From CAKRPJ01 sp934376955 (GTDB lineage Bacteria > Bacillota > Clostridia > Lachnospirales > Lachnospiraceae): 64,000 nt of DNA. Shown here one piece after another: positions 49,969 through 59,007 of the stretch. The position numbers and the translations under genes are program-made. The notes under the pieces are model-generated. The model did no database searches, was not told where the DNA came from, and saw nothing but the letters and a program-made list of their open reading frames with translations. Numbering within the stretch: position 1 is the stretch's first letter; every line of letters starts with the position of its first letter. The stretch lies in the NCBI GenBank assembly GCA_934376955.1, contig CAKRPJ010000008.1, forward strand, positions 25,507 through 89,506, given 5' to 3'.

Positions 49969-50837
49969 TGGAGACTGCAACGATTATGGGAAAGCACAGA
50001 CGCATCACCGATGACCTCCTAAAAGGAGCGATCTACCTTTCCGCATTCCTCGCCGTAGGTCTTCTGGCGGGAATCATCCTTTATGTATTTTACCGGGGCA
50101 TAAGGACCGTAACTCCCCACTTCCTTCTGTCTGTGCAGAGTCCCTCAAAGGGAAATATGGGAATCGCCGGAAATATCGTCAATACACTTTACATTGTAGT
50201 GCTGACACTTCTGGCAGCTACTCCGGTGGGGATCGGAGGCGCTATTTACTTAAATGAATATGCAAAGCCGGGAAAATTTGTTTCCCTTGTGGAATTTACG
50301 ATCGAGACGCTGACCGGTATCCCGTCCATTATATTCGGACTTTTCGGAAATGTATTCTTTGGAGAGGTTCTCGGACTTGGCTACTCCATGCTGACAGGCG
50401 CCCTGACCCTGACAATCATGGTGCTTCCCCTGATCGCGAGAAATACCCAGGAGGCCCTGAGAACAGTTCCGGACAGCTATCGGAGCGGAGCTCTCGGCAT
50501 CGGAGCGACCAAATGGTACATGATAAGGACGATCCTGCTCCCGAGCGCCATGCCCGGGATCATTACCGGAGTGATCTTAGCCATCGGACGTATCGTAGGT
50601 GAGTCGGCGGCGCTGTTATTTACGGCCGGCAGCGGATTTTATCTTCCCAAGATGGGAATGGGACTCTTTAAAAAGATATTTGAGTCGGGCGGAACCATGA
50701 CGATCGAGCTATATCTGCAGATGGCAAAAGGAAAATACGATGTGGCATTCGGAATTGCCTGTGTGCTTTTGGTGCTGGTTCTTATCATGAACCTTCTGAC
50801 AAAGTATCTGGCAGGAAAATATAATAACAGGTTCTAA
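49968..50837 (+). CDS. pstA: phosphate ABC transporter permease PstA
   Basis: The 289-residue protein has six membrane helices. IGGAIYLNEYAKPGKFVSLVEF, LTGIPSIIFGLFG and SGALGIGATKWYMIRTILLPSAMPGI identify PstA. The start codon overlaps the pstC stop (TAATG), giving coupled synthesis of the two channel halves. pstB starts 11 bases after it. Confidence 0.96.
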   Translation: METATIMGKHRRITDDLLKGAIYLSAFLAVGLLAGIILYVFYRGIRTVTPHFLLSVQSPSKGNMGIAGNIVNTLYIVVLTLLAATPVGIGGAIYLNEYAKPGKFVSLVEFTIETLTGIPSIIFGLFGNVFFGEVLGLGYSMLTGALTLTIMVLPLIARNTQEALRTVPDSYRSGALGIGATKWYMIRTILLPSAMPGIITGVILAIGRIVGESAALLFTAGSGFYLPKMGMGLFKKIFESGGTMTIELYLQMAKGKYDVAFGIACVLLVLVLIMNLLTKYLAGKYNNRF

Positions 50838-50848
50838 AAGGAGAAGTT

Positions 50849-51607
50849 ATGCTGGACAGTAAAATTCGCGTCGAGGGGCTGAACCTCTATTACGGAGATA
50901 ATCATGCCCTGAAGGACATTAACATGGAAGTCAGTGAAAATACAGTCACTGCACTGATCGGTCCCTCAGGCTGTGGAAAATCCACATTCTTAAAATGTCT
51001 GAACCGGATGAATGATCTGGTGGACGGGGTGAGGATCGATGGAAAAATATTGCTGGACGGAGAGGATATCTATGCTGCCGGTGTGGACACCACGCGGCTC
51101 AGAAAAAAGGTTGGCATGGTCTTCCAGCAGCCCAATCCGTTCCCCATGAGTATTTATGACAATATTGCCTATGGGCCGAGGATCCATGGCATAAAAAATA
51201 AGAGCCGTCTGGATGAGATCGTGGAAAACGCTCTCAAGGGAGCTGCGATCTTTGATGAGGTCAAGGACAGGTTAAAGAGCCCGGCACTGGGCTTATCCGG
51301 AGGACAGCAGCAGAGACTTTGCATTGCCAGAGCGCTGGCGGTAGAGCCGGAGGTGCTTTTAATGGATGAACCCACATCAGCATTGGATCCGATCTCGACC
51401 TTAAAGATCGAGGATCTGATGAATGATCTGAAAAGCCGCTATACCGTCGTGGTTGTTACCCACAATATGCAGCAGGCGGCCAGAGTATCGGATCGGACCG
51501 CGTTTTTCCTTTTGGGTGAGCTGGTAGAGATGGACGAAACGATGAAGATATTTGGTCATCCTAAGGATAAGCGGACTGAGGATTACATTACAGGCCGGTT
51601 TGGTTGA
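50849..51607 (+). CDS. pstB: phosphate ABC transporter ATPase
   Basis: The 252-residue ATPase shows Walker A GPSGCGKS (residues 38-45), the PstB-specific FLKCLNRMNDLV, Q-loop VFQQPNPFPMSIYDNIAYGPR, signature LSGGQQQRLCIARALA, Walker B VLLMDEPTSALDP and H-loop VTHNMQQA. Length and motifs are standard. It energises PstCA, with an AAAGGAGAAG ribosome site in the short gap. Confidence 0.98.
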   Translation: MLDSKIRVEGLNLYYGDNHALKDINMEVSENTVTALIGPSGCGKSTFLKCLNRMNDLVDGVRIDGKILLDGEDIYAAGVDTTRLRKKVGMVFQQPNPFPMSIYDNIAYGPRIHGIKNKSRLDEIVENALKGAAIFDEVKDRLKSPALGLSGGQQQRLCIARALAVEPEVLLMDEPTSALDPISTLKIEDLMNDLKSRYTVVVVTHNMQQAARVSDRTAFFLLGELVEMDETMKIFGHPKDKRTEDYITGRFG

Positions 51608-51619
51608 TGGAGGGAAAAT

Positions 51620-52282
51620 ATGTCACCGAGAATATTGTTTGAAAAGGAGCTTTCAGAGCTCAGCGAAGATGTGCTCCAGATGGCAGAATGGGTAGAGGAT
51701 GGATATGACTGTCTGTTTGCCACACTGGAGAAAAAAGATGCCGAGACGATGAAACGGTTTGTACGTCATGACCGCGTCATCGGCGACATGCAGAGAAATA
51801 TCGAATCAAAATGCCTGAGCCTTCTTACCCGTCAGACACCGGTAGCGCGGGATCTCAGGACGGTATCTGCGGCGCTCAAGGTGGTAACGGATCTTGAAAG
51901 GATCGGAAATCATCTTTCCGATATGGCGGAGCTGTTTACGAGAATGGGACTGGCAGACCCCTCCGCCTATTCTGCGGTTATGCCGGATATGATAAAAGAA
52001 ACACGGGAACTGATCCGCAAGGCAGTCGAGTCATTTGTGAAACGCAATATCGAGCTTGCCAGAGAGGCAGTTGCTGCCGATGATAAAATTGATGATTGCT
52101 TTAATCGGGTAAAGCTGGATGTGGTGGAGGGCCTTAAAAAGGACAGAGCCGATGCCGACAGCTGCGTGGACGTGCTGATGATCGCCAAGTATCTGGAGAA
52201 GATCGGCGACCACGGTGTCAACATCGGCGAGTGGGAGATCTTTCAGGAGACGGGCATCATGGAAGAAACCAGACTTCTGTAG
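51620..52282 (+). CDS. phoU: phosphate signalling regulator PhoU
   Basis: The 220-residue protein is built of two three-helix bundles with the repeated PhoU pattern: DLRTVSAALKVVTDLERIGNHLSDMAEL near residue 75 and SCVDVLMIAKYLEKIGDHGVNIGEW near 180. It links Pst transport to the phosphate two-component system and restrains phosphate uptake. It starts 12 bases after pstB. Its stop lies only six bases from the stop of a convergent gene, so any terminator must be inside coding sequence. Confidence 0.96.
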   Translation: MSPRILFEKELSELSEDVLQMAEWVEDGYDCLFATLEKKDAETMKRFVRHDRVIGDMQRNIESKCLSLLTRQTPVARDLRTVSAALKVVTDLERIGNHLSDMAELFTRMGLADPSAYSAVMPDMIKETRELIRKAVESFVKRNIELAREAVAADDKIDDCFNRVKLDVVEGLKKDRADADSCVDVLMIAKYLEKIGDHGVNIGEWEIFQETGIMEETRLL

Positions 52283-52288
52283 GAGCTC

Positions 52289-53098
52289 TTACAGATTATC
52301 CATACGATGCTTTAAAAGAGGAAGCTGGCTGCGGATGGCCGAGATCTGATCCAGATCGATGGTCGTCACCTGTATGCCGGCTTTTGCGCCCATCTGGTTT
52401 AACACCGTTCCCCAGGGAGATACCGCGATGGAATGTCCCCATGAATGATAAGAGGAGCGCCGGTCACGGGCAGGGGCGGTTCCGAAGGCAAATACCTGAT
52501 TGTCGATGGCTCTGGAGCGGAACATTACCTCCCAGTGGGCAGGTCCGGTGGTCATGTTAAAGGCAGCCGGGACGAGAATGATGCCTGCTCCCTCTAAGAC
52601 CATGCGTCTTGCTAATTCCGGAAAACGGAAATCATAACAGATGCAGGTTCCGATCTTACCAAATTCCGTGTCAAATACGGTGGCCCAGCTTCCGGCAGTC
52701 AGTGTATCCGATTCCTTAAAGCACTGTCCTCCCTTTACATCAATATCGAAAAGATGGACTTTTCTGTGCTTTGCGATCTGGGCTCCGTTCCGGTCAAACA
52801 CATACGAGGTATTGTAAACGGATCCGTCATCAGTAAGCTCAGGAACAGATCCGGCAGACAGATAGACCTGATATTCCTTTGCAAGAGCAGAAAGAGCCAT
52901 CCAGCTATGGCCTCCCTCCGGCTCTGCATAGACCGGAAAATTCGAGGTTTCATAAGGACAGGCAAACATTTCGGGCAGGCAGACCAGATCGGCATCTGCC
53001 TTCTTTGCTTCTTCCAGATACTGCGGCAATACGGCAAGGTTCTTTTCCTTGTCGGAATATACATGAGTCTGAAGCTGTGCGATGGTCATGGTTTTCAT
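52289..53098 (-). CDS. carbon-nitrogen hydrolase (nitrilase superfamily, omega-amidase-like)
   Basis: The 269-residue protein has the Glu-Lys-Cys catalytic triad: glutamate in LVCLPEMFACPYE (near residue 43), lysine in KHRKVHLFDID, and cysteine in IGTCICYDFRFPELAR. These and PAAFNMTTGPAHWEVMFRSRAIDNQVF place it near Nit2-type omega-amidases, which hydrolyse alpha-ketoglutaramate and similar amides in the cytosol. The substrate is by analogy. It reads convergently with phoU with a six-base gap. Confidence 0.92.
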   Translation of the reverse strand: MKTMTIAQLQTHVYSDKEKNLAVLPQYLEEAKKADADLVCLPEMFACPYETSNFPVYAEPEGGHSWMALSALAKEYQVYLSAGSVPELTDDGSVYNTSYVFDRNGAQIAKHRKVHLFDIDVKGGQCFKESDTLTAGSWATVFDTEFGKIGTCICYDFRFPELARRMVLEGAGIILVPAAFNMTTGPAHWEVMFRSRAIDNQVFAFGTAPARDRRSSYHSWGHSIAVSPWGTVLNQMGAKAGIQVTTIDLDQISAIRSQLPLLKHRMDNL

Positions 53099-53278
53099 GG
53101 CGTATTCCTCCTGTTTGGGCTATTTAGCTGTATCCAGTTTATCGGGAAATGGGGGGAATGTCAATGATTCGACTTGCAAATGAAAAAGGGCTGTGATAAA
53201 GTGTAACCAAAACGGATTACGAATATCTGCTCAGCTGTTTGTCGCGGGCGTACAAATCCGGGACGGGAAGGAAAAAGA

Positions 53279-53722
53279 ATGGAAAGAAACAGATACTATG
53301 TTGTGCGGGATAAGGCGCTTCCCGAGATCCTGCAGAAGGTGGCGGATGCCAAGAGACTGCTGGAAACGGATCAGACGCTGACCGTTCAGGAGGCCGCAGA
53401 GCGGGTCGGCTTAAGCCGCAGCTCCTTTTATAAATATAAAGATGATATTGCTCCGTTTTCGGATAATACAAGAGGAAAGACGATCACACTGGTAATCCAG
53501 ATGCAGGATGAACCGGGACTTCTTTCCGATCTTTTAAAGGTGGTATCCGACTATCGCGCCAATATACTGACGATCCATCAGGCGATCCCGGTCAATGGTA
53601 TGGCAACGGTGACGCTAAGCGCCGAGGTGCGGCCGAATACGGGAGATGTTTCCGGAATGGTGGGAGATATGGAGATTCTCGCGGGGATCCAGAATGTGAA
53701 GATCCTTGGAGTGGAAAAATAA
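53279..53722 (+). CDS. ACT domain protein, PheB/YszB type
   Basis: The 147-residue protein has an N-terminal helical stretch with a possible helix-turn-helix (LTVQEAAERVGLSRSSFYKYKDDI, about residues 34-57) and a C-terminal ACT domain (KTITLVIQMQDEPGLLSDLLKVVSDYRANILTIHQ, from residue 67). This matches the UPF0735/PheB family, thought to sense an amino acid. No partner gene (for example homoserine dehydrogenase) is adjacent. A GAAGG-type site precedes the start. Confidence 0.88.
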   Translation: MERNRYYVVRDKALPEILQKVADAKRLLETDQTLTVQEAAERVGLSRSSFYKYKDDIAPFSDNTRGKTITLVIQMQDEPGLLSDLLKVVSDYRANILTIHQAIPVNGMATVTLSAEVRPNTGDVSGMVGDMEILAGIQNVKILGVEK

Positions 53723-53723
53723 G

Positions 53724-54092
53724 ATGGCAGAAAACCTGAGATTTATTGTGGCGCTGTATTTAAGAGGCGGTCTTCCCTGCCTCTTTCATGAATGGACAGG
53801 GCTTTATTGTCCCGGCTGCGGAGGTACCCGGGCTCTGATGGCTCTCCTTAAAGGCCATTTTTTTCTGAGTGTTCAATACCATCCGCTTGTTCCTTACGGC
53901 GCCCTTGTGGCGCTTCTCTTTGCTGCTTCCTACGGGATATATGGAATTACCGGAAAGCAGAGGTTTCGCCTGTCCTTCGGAAACGGATATATCTATGTGG
54001 GCGTCCTGATCCTGCTCGTCAACTTTATTTATAAAAATTATATGCTGATCGGCAGAGGGATCGATATTCTGGAACGTCTGCCGAAGGTATAG
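53724..54092 (+). CDS. DUF2752 membrane protein
   Basis: The 122-residue protein carries the DUF2752 core LYCPGCGGTRALMALLKGHFFLSVQYHPL (near residue 33) and two or three membrane helices. The function of the family is unknown; the CPGCGGTR cysteines are invariant. The ATG at 53724 lies just after the ACT gene's stop, with GGAG inside that gene's last codons, so it is probably translated by coupling. Confidence 0.85.
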   Translation: MAENLRFIVALYLRGGLPCLFHEWTGLYCPGCGGTRALMALLKGHFFLSVQYHPLVPYGALVALLFAASYGIYGITGKQRFRLSFGNGYIYVGVLILLVNFIYKNYMLIGRGIDILERLPKV

Positions 54093-54116
54093 TCGAATAG
54101 ATACGGCAGTCTTCAA

Positions 54117-54476
54117 TTACTTTTGCATCTGACGGAGCTGCTGTTCAACCTGATCCACAAACTGGTTGATGATGGCGGTATTGGCCGGGTCCTTGGCCAG
54201 ATTGGAGAGCGCTAAGATATAGACAAATTCCACGATGCCAAGGATAACTGCGGTCACGCCGAGGATGATCCCGACGATGGCGCTTCCATACATGGGGCGT
54301 CCCTGACGGGAAAGCACGGCAAAGCAGACGGCTCCCACACCCATAACGATAGCAAGGGGAAAACCCATGCAGCATAAGCTCAAGATACCGGCGATCCCGC
54401 ATCCGAGCGAGAGGGCGGCGAAGGTGTTCTTGGGCTTTTTTCTATAATGCGGATCGAAAGCATTTTGTTCAATCAT
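54117..54476 (-). CDS. DUF4190 small membrane protein
   Basis: The 119-residue protein has a hydrophilic N-terminus (MIEQNAFDPHYRKKPKNTF) followed by paired glycine-rich membrane helices (AALSLGCGIAGILSLCCMGFP, AIVGIILGVTAVILGI), as in the DUF4190 family. A short soluble tail ends QVEQQLRQMQK. Its role is unknown. The ribosome site AAGGAGGAAC lies just upstream of the ATG at 54476. It converges with the DUF2752 gene. Confidence 0.75.
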   Translation of the reverse strand: MIEQNAFDPHYRKKPKNTFAALSLGCGIAGILSLCCMGFPLAIVMGVGAVCFAVLSRQGRPMYGSAIVGIILGVTAVILGIVEFVYILALSNLAKDPANTAIINQFVDQVEQQLRQMQK

Positions 54477-54678
54477 ATAGTTCCTCCTTAATGAAGCTGT
54501 TTTTGAGTCAGCTTCTTCCCATTATAGTTGAAATAGGATCGAAATACAAGAGATTATGACAAAACAGGCGTTCTGCCGGCCGTCATTTTGTCTTGCATAT
54601 ATTCCTGCTTTGAATTATAATAATTACCGTGATGAACTGTCGGAGACCGACGGCAAAGCACGGACAAAGGAGATTTAC

Positions 54679-56820
54679 ATGAATATTATTGCAGCACTGG
54701 CGGAGGAGCTGGGAGTAGGACTCCAGCAGGTAGAGGCCGCCGTAAAACTGATCGATGAGGGGAACACGATCCCGTTTATTGCCAGATACCGAAAGGAAGC
54801 CACAGGCTCCTTAAACGATGAGATCCTGAGAAATATGGATGAACGGTTAAAATATCTGAGAGGTCTGGAAGACAGAAAAGCCCAAGTCACAGCAGCAATC
54901 GAGGAACAGGGAAAGCTGACAGCAGAGCTTAAGAAAAAGATCGAAATGGCATCAACAATGGTGGCTGTCGAGGATCTTTACCTCCCTTACAGGCCAAAAC
55001 GTAAGACGAGAGCCAGCATGGCCAAAGAAAAAGGTCTGGAGCCGTTGGCAGATCTGATCCTTCTTCAGATGACAAAGACGCCGTTAGAGAAAGAGGCAGC
55101 GGCTTATGTTTCCGAAGAAAAGGGCGTAAACACGGTTAAGGATGCGATCGCAGGCGCAGGGGATATCCTTGCAGAGCGCATTGCGGAAGAAGCAAAATAC
55201 CGTACCTATATAAGAAAAGTGACAATGGACGAAGGAACCATCAGCTCTGAGGCCAGAGATGAAAAGACAGAGTCCGTCTATGAAATGTATTACCATTACG
55301 AGGAGCCGGTAAAAAAATGTGCCGGACATCGTGTTCTTGCATTAAACCGCGGAGAAAAAGAAAAGCTCCTGACCGTTAAGATCACAGCTCCGGAGGATAA
55401 GATCCTCCTGTATCTGGAAAAGCAGGTGATCGTCAGAGAAAACCCGGTCACAACACCGATCCTTAAGGACGTGATCACCGACAGCTATGAACGTCTGATC
55501 GCACCGGCGATCGAACGTGAGGTAAGAAACGGGCTGACAGAAAAAGCAGAGGACGGAGCGATAAAAGTCTTCGGCAAAAATCTGGAGCAGCTTCTCATGC
55601 AGCCGCCGATCACCGGTCATGTGGTGCTCGGCTGGGATCCGGCCTTCCGGACAGGCTGTAAGCTTGCTGTCGTGGATGCCACCGGAAAGGTGCTCGATAC
55701 CGTTGTAATCTATCCGACTGCACCCCAGAACCGGGTGGAGGATGCAAAGAAGAAACTGAAAAAGCTTATTGAGGAGTACAATATCTCCCTGATCTCTGTG
55801 GGAAACGGAACGGCTTCCCGTGAATCCGAGCAGATCATTGCCGGGTTCTTAAAGGAAATCCCGGAGAAGGTCAGATATATTATTGTAAATGAGGCCGGAG
55901 CCTCCGTATATTCAGCCAGCAAGCTGGCCACGGAAGAATTTCCGGAGTTTGATGTGGGACAGAGAAGTGCCGTTTCCATCGCGAGAAGACTTCAGGATCC
56001 GCTGGCGGAGCTTGTTAAGATTGACCCGAAATCGATCGGCGTCGGCCAGTATCAGCATGATATGAACCAGAAGCATCTGAGCGAAGCTCTTGGAAATGTG
56101 GTAGAGGACTGTGTAAACAAGGTCGGTGTTGATCTGAACACGGCATCTGCCTCTCTGTTAGAGTATATTTCCGGAATCTCAAAGGCGGTTGCGAAGAACA
56201 TCGTAGCCTACCGGGAGGAGAACGGCCCGTTTAAAAACAGAAAGCAGCTTTTAAAGGTTGCCAAGCTGGGTCCGAAGGCTTATGAACAGTGTGCGGGCTT
56301 TATGAGGATCAAGGACGGTGAAAATCCGCTGGATTCCACCTCCGTCCACCCGGAAAGCTATCCGGCAGCCTCTGAGCTTTTGAAGAAACTCGGGATGAAG
56401 CCGGAGGAGATCGGCAGCGGGGCAATGAAGGAGATCGGGAAAAGGATCCCGGCTCCGGGAAAGCTTGCAGACGAGCTGGGGATCGGTGAGATCACGCTGC
56501 TCGATATTATAAAAGAGCTGGAAAAGCCGGCGCGGGATCCCCGAGAGGAGATGCCGGGGCCGATATTAAGGACAGACGTTCTCGATATGAAGGATCTTAA
56601 GCCCGGTATGATCTTAAAGGGAACCGTCCGAAATGTAATAGACTTCGGTGCTTTCGTGGATATCGGCGTCCATCAGGATGGTCTTGTTCATATTTCGGAG
56701 ATGACAAAGCATTACATTAAGCACCCGCTGGAGGCAGTCAGCGTGGGCGACATCGTCGAGGTAAAGGTCATTGGTGTCGATATGGCTAAAAAGAGGATCT
56801 CTCTTTCCATGAAGCTTTAG
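54679..56820 (+). CDS. tex: Tex family S1 RNA-binding protein
   Basis: The 713-residue protein has the Tex architecture: an N-terminal helical region, a YqgF-like RNase H fold (near residue 315; VLGWDPAFRTGCKLAVVD), a helix-hairpin-helix region (NTASASLLEYISGISKAVAKNI and following) and a C-terminal S1 domain (about 640-713; LKPGMILKGTVRNVIDFGAFVDIG). Tex proteins act on RNA polymerase and transcript metabolism. The start was placed at the ATG 54679 behind AAAGGAGA; the upstream in-frame extension is unsupported. Confidence 0.95.
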   Translation: MNIIAALAEELGVGLQQVEAAVKLIDEGNTIPFIARYRKEATGSLNDEILRNMDERLKYLRGLEDRKAQVTAAIEEQGKLTAELKKKIEMASTMVAVEDLYLPYRPKRKTRASMAKEKGLEPLADLILLQMTKTPLEKEAAAYVSEEKGVNTVKDAIAGAGDILAERIAEEAKYRTYIRKVTMDEGTISSEARDEKTESVYEMYYHYEEPVKKCAGHRVLALNRGEKEKLLTVKITAPEDKILLYLEKQVIVRENPVTTPILKDVITDSYERLIAPAIEREVRNGLTEKAEDGAIKVFGKNLEQLLMQPPITGHVVLGWDPAFRTGCKLAVVDATGKVLDTVVIYPTAPQNRVEDAKKKLKKLIEEYNISLISVGNGTASRESEQIIAGFLKEIPEKVRYIIVNEAGASVYSASKLATEEFPEFDVGQRSAVSIARRLQDPLAELVKIDPKSIGVGQYQHDMNQKHLSEALGNVVEDCVNKVGVDLNTASASLLEYISGISKAVAKNIVAYREENGPFKNRKQLLKVAKLGPKAYEQCAGFMRIKDGENPLDSTSVHPESYPAASELLKKLGMKPEEIGSGAMKEIGKRIPAPGKLADELGIGEITLLDIIKELEKPARDPREEMPGPILRTDVLDMKDLKPGMILKGTVRNVIDFGAFVDIGVHQDGLVHISEMTKHYIKHPLEAVSVGDIVEVKVIGVDMAKKRISLSMKL

Positions 56821-56878
56821 CCGTTAATAATAGGGTAACTCATCAATAAAATATATGAAATGATTGGAGGATACTACA

Positions 56879-58069
56879 ATGAAGTACAATTTCGATGAAG
56901 TGATCGACAGGAGTGGAACCGGAGCTACAAAGGTTGAGAAGCTTCCGGCAGGATGTGATCCGGAGTGCCTTCCGCTTTGGGTTGCGGATATGGATTTTGC
57001 ATGTGCAGAGCCGATCCTGAAGGCATTGCATGAAAGGATCGACAGAAAAATATTCGGCTATACGTTATATGAAACGGAAGAATGCCAGAATGCGATCCTT
57101 AACTGGTACAAAAGACGTTACGGCTGGGAAGAAAAGGCAGAGAACCTGTTCTTCTGCGGCGGAATCGTATCAGCGTATGCTGTCCTCCTTAATATAATGA
57201 CTGAGCCCGGCGACGGAATCGTGTTACAGCGTCCGATCTACTATCCATTTACAATGAAGGCAGAGAGCAATGACCGTGTTCTCGTAGACTCTCCATTGAT
57301 TTATGAAAACGGAAGCTATCGCATGGATCTGGAGGATCTGGACAAAAAAATGGCAGATCCGAAGAATAAGGTATTCGTTTTCTGCAGCCCTCACAACCCG
57401 GCAGGACGTGTATGGACAAAGGATGAGATCAGAAGCGTTGTAGATATCTGTAAGAAATACGATAAATGGATCATCTGTGATGAGATCCATTGTGATCTCG
57501 TGCGCCGTGGCGTTACCTTCCACCCGATCTTAACCGTTGCTCCGGACTACGCAGATCGTATTGCAGTCTGCACCGCACCGAGCAAGACCTTTAACTTAGC
57601 AGGAATGAAGACCTCCAATATCGTTATCCACAATCCGGAGCTCAAGAAGGCATGGATAGATCTGCTTGGAAATAAGATGGCAATGAGCGGAGCAGGAACT
57701 CTCGGCCTGACAGCAATGGTCGCTGCCTACAACGAAGGCGAGGAGTGGCTGGAGCAGCTGAAGGACTATCTTGATGGAAACTTTGCCTATATCGATGAAT
57801 TCTTAAAGAAAAATATGCCGAAGGCTCATCTGATTCCGTCAGAGGGTACATATCTTGCATGGATCGATTTCAACGGATATGTAAACGGAGATGCAGAGAA
57901 GCTTGAGCAGATCATGCAGAAAAAGGCAAAGGTCGCTCTCGACGAGGGGTATATCTTCGGCGTAGAAGGCAGAGGCTTCGAGAGAATCAACATTGCAACC
58001 CAGAGAAGCGTTATCGAAGACTGCATGAATCGTATTCTGAATGCATTTAAAGAAGAAAAATACGTGTAA
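56879..58069 (+). CDS. PatB/MalY-type PLP aminotransferase / C-S beta-lyase
   Basis: The 396-residue fold-type I PLP enzyme begins with the PatB signature NFDEVIDRSGTGATKVE and LPLWVADMDFACAEPI. It has FCSPHNPAGRVW, CDEIHCDLV (aspartate to the pyridine nitrogen) and TAPSKTFNLAGMKTSNIV with the PLP lysine near residue 238. Such enzymes cleave cystathionine or cysteine conjugates, or transaminate. The start follows TTGGAGG. Confidence 0.93.
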   Translation: MKYNFDEVIDRSGTGATKVEKLPAGCDPECLPLWVADMDFACAEPILKALHERIDRKIFGYTLYETEECQNAILNWYKRRYGWEEKAENLFFCGGIVSAYAVLLNIMTEPGDGIVLQRPIYYPFTMKAESNDRVLVDSPLIYENGSYRMDLEDLDKKMADPKNKVFVFCSPHNPAGRVWTKDEIRSVVDICKKYDKWIICDEIHCDLVRRGVTFHPILTVAPDYADRIAVCTAPSKTFNLAGMKTSNIVIHNPELKKAWIDLLGNKMAMSGAGTLGLTAMVAAYNEGEEWLEQLKDYLDGNFAYIDEFLKKNMPKAHLIPSEGTYLAWIDFNGYVNGDAEKLEQIMQKKAKVALDEGYIFGVEGRGFERINIATQRSVIEDCMNRILNAFKEEKYV

Positions 58070-58084
58070 AAGGAAAAATGCCGG

Positions 58085-58585
58085 ATGAAGATAACTGTAA
58101 ATTTGACTGTCAGGGATCTGTTTACCTTCTCCATGTATAATTCCAGCAGTGGTTTTTCCGGTTTATTCAACCTGTTCTTCACCGCCGGGGCGATCTTCGT
58201 CCTGGCGGTGACGTGGCAGTGGGAGACAGTCAGCATGTTCCAGAGAGTCCTGCTTATTCTCTGTGCCCTGCTTTTTTCTGTTATACAGCCGTTAATCCTC
58301 TACAGAAAGTCACAGAAACAGGCAAAAAGACAGGGCTTTGATGCGAAGCTTGAGATGGAGCTTGCAGACAGCGGCTTTCGTGTTAAGCTGGGAGATTTGG
58401 GCTGCGATCTGGGATGGGATCAGATATGGAAAGTAATCCGGATCCGCTCCATGTATATCGTAAAAACAGGCCCTACCCGCGCATATCTGATCCCGGTGCG
58501 TTCTGTTGCCGGGAGAGAGAAGGAGCTGGAGGAGATTTTTCGGAAAAACCTGCCAAAATCAAAAAGGAAAGGGCTGAAAGAATGA
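58085..58585 (+). CDS. YcxB-like membrane protein
   Basis: The 166-residue protein has two N-terminal membrane helices (about residues 25-45 and 52-72) and a cytoplasmic C-terminal domain. The stretch DLGWDQIWKVIRIRSMYIVKTGPTRAYLIPVR is typical of YcxB-like proteins. Function is unknown. Its stop overlaps the tsaE start (ATGA), tying it to the t6A genes transcriptionally. No strong ribosome site precedes its ATG. Confidence 0.7.
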   Translation: MKITVNLTVRDLFTFSMYNSSSGFSGLFNLFFTAGAIFVLAVTWQWETVSMFQRVLLILCALLFSVIQPLILYRKSQKQAKRQGFDAKLEMELADSGFRVKLGDLGCDLGWDQIWKVIRIRSMYIVKTGPTRAYLIPVRSVAGREKELEEIFRKNLPKSKRKGLKE

Positions 58586-59007
58586 CAGCAGTAAGTTTAT
58601 GCCCGGAGGATACCTTTGCCCTTGGAAAAGAGCTGGGAGAAAAGGCAAAGCCGGGAGATGTAATTTGTCTGGACGGAGATCTGGGAGTCGGAAAAACTGT
58701 ATTTACGCAGGGCTTTGCCGCAGGTCTTGGGATTACGGAGCCGGTGAACAGCCCTACGTTTACGATCGTTCAGCAGTATGATGAAGGACGCCTCCCCCTG
58801 TATCATTTCGATGTATACCGGATCGGTGATATCAGTGAGATGGACGAGGTGGGCTACGAGGATCTTTTTTTTGGTGATGGCGTCTGCCTGATCGAGTGGT
58901 CCGGTCTGATCGAGGAGATCCTGCCGGAGCACAGAACAACGGTTACAATAGAAAAAGATCTGGAAAAAGGCTTTGATTACAGAAAAATCACGGTGGAGGA
59001 GAATTAA
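58582..59007 (+). CDS. tsaE: tRNA t6A biosynthesis ATPase TsaE
   Basis: The 141-residue P-loop ATPase has Walker A GDLGVGKT (residues 32-39), then NSPTFTIVQQYDEGRLPLYHFDVYRI and CLIEWSGLIEEILPE, all typical of TsaE. It drives turnover of the TsaBD complex in making threonylcarbamoyladenosine at tRNA position 37. The ATG at 58582 overlaps the preceding stop; upstream in-frame codons belong to that gene's shadow. tsaB follows directly. Confidence 0.96.
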   Translation: MTAVSLCPEDTFALGKELGEKAKPGDVICLDGDLGVGKTVFTQGFAAGLGITEPVNSPTFTIVQQYDEGRLPLYHFDVYRIGDISEMDEVGYEDLFFGDGVCLIEWSGLIEEILPEHRTTVTIEKDLEKGFDYRKITVEEN

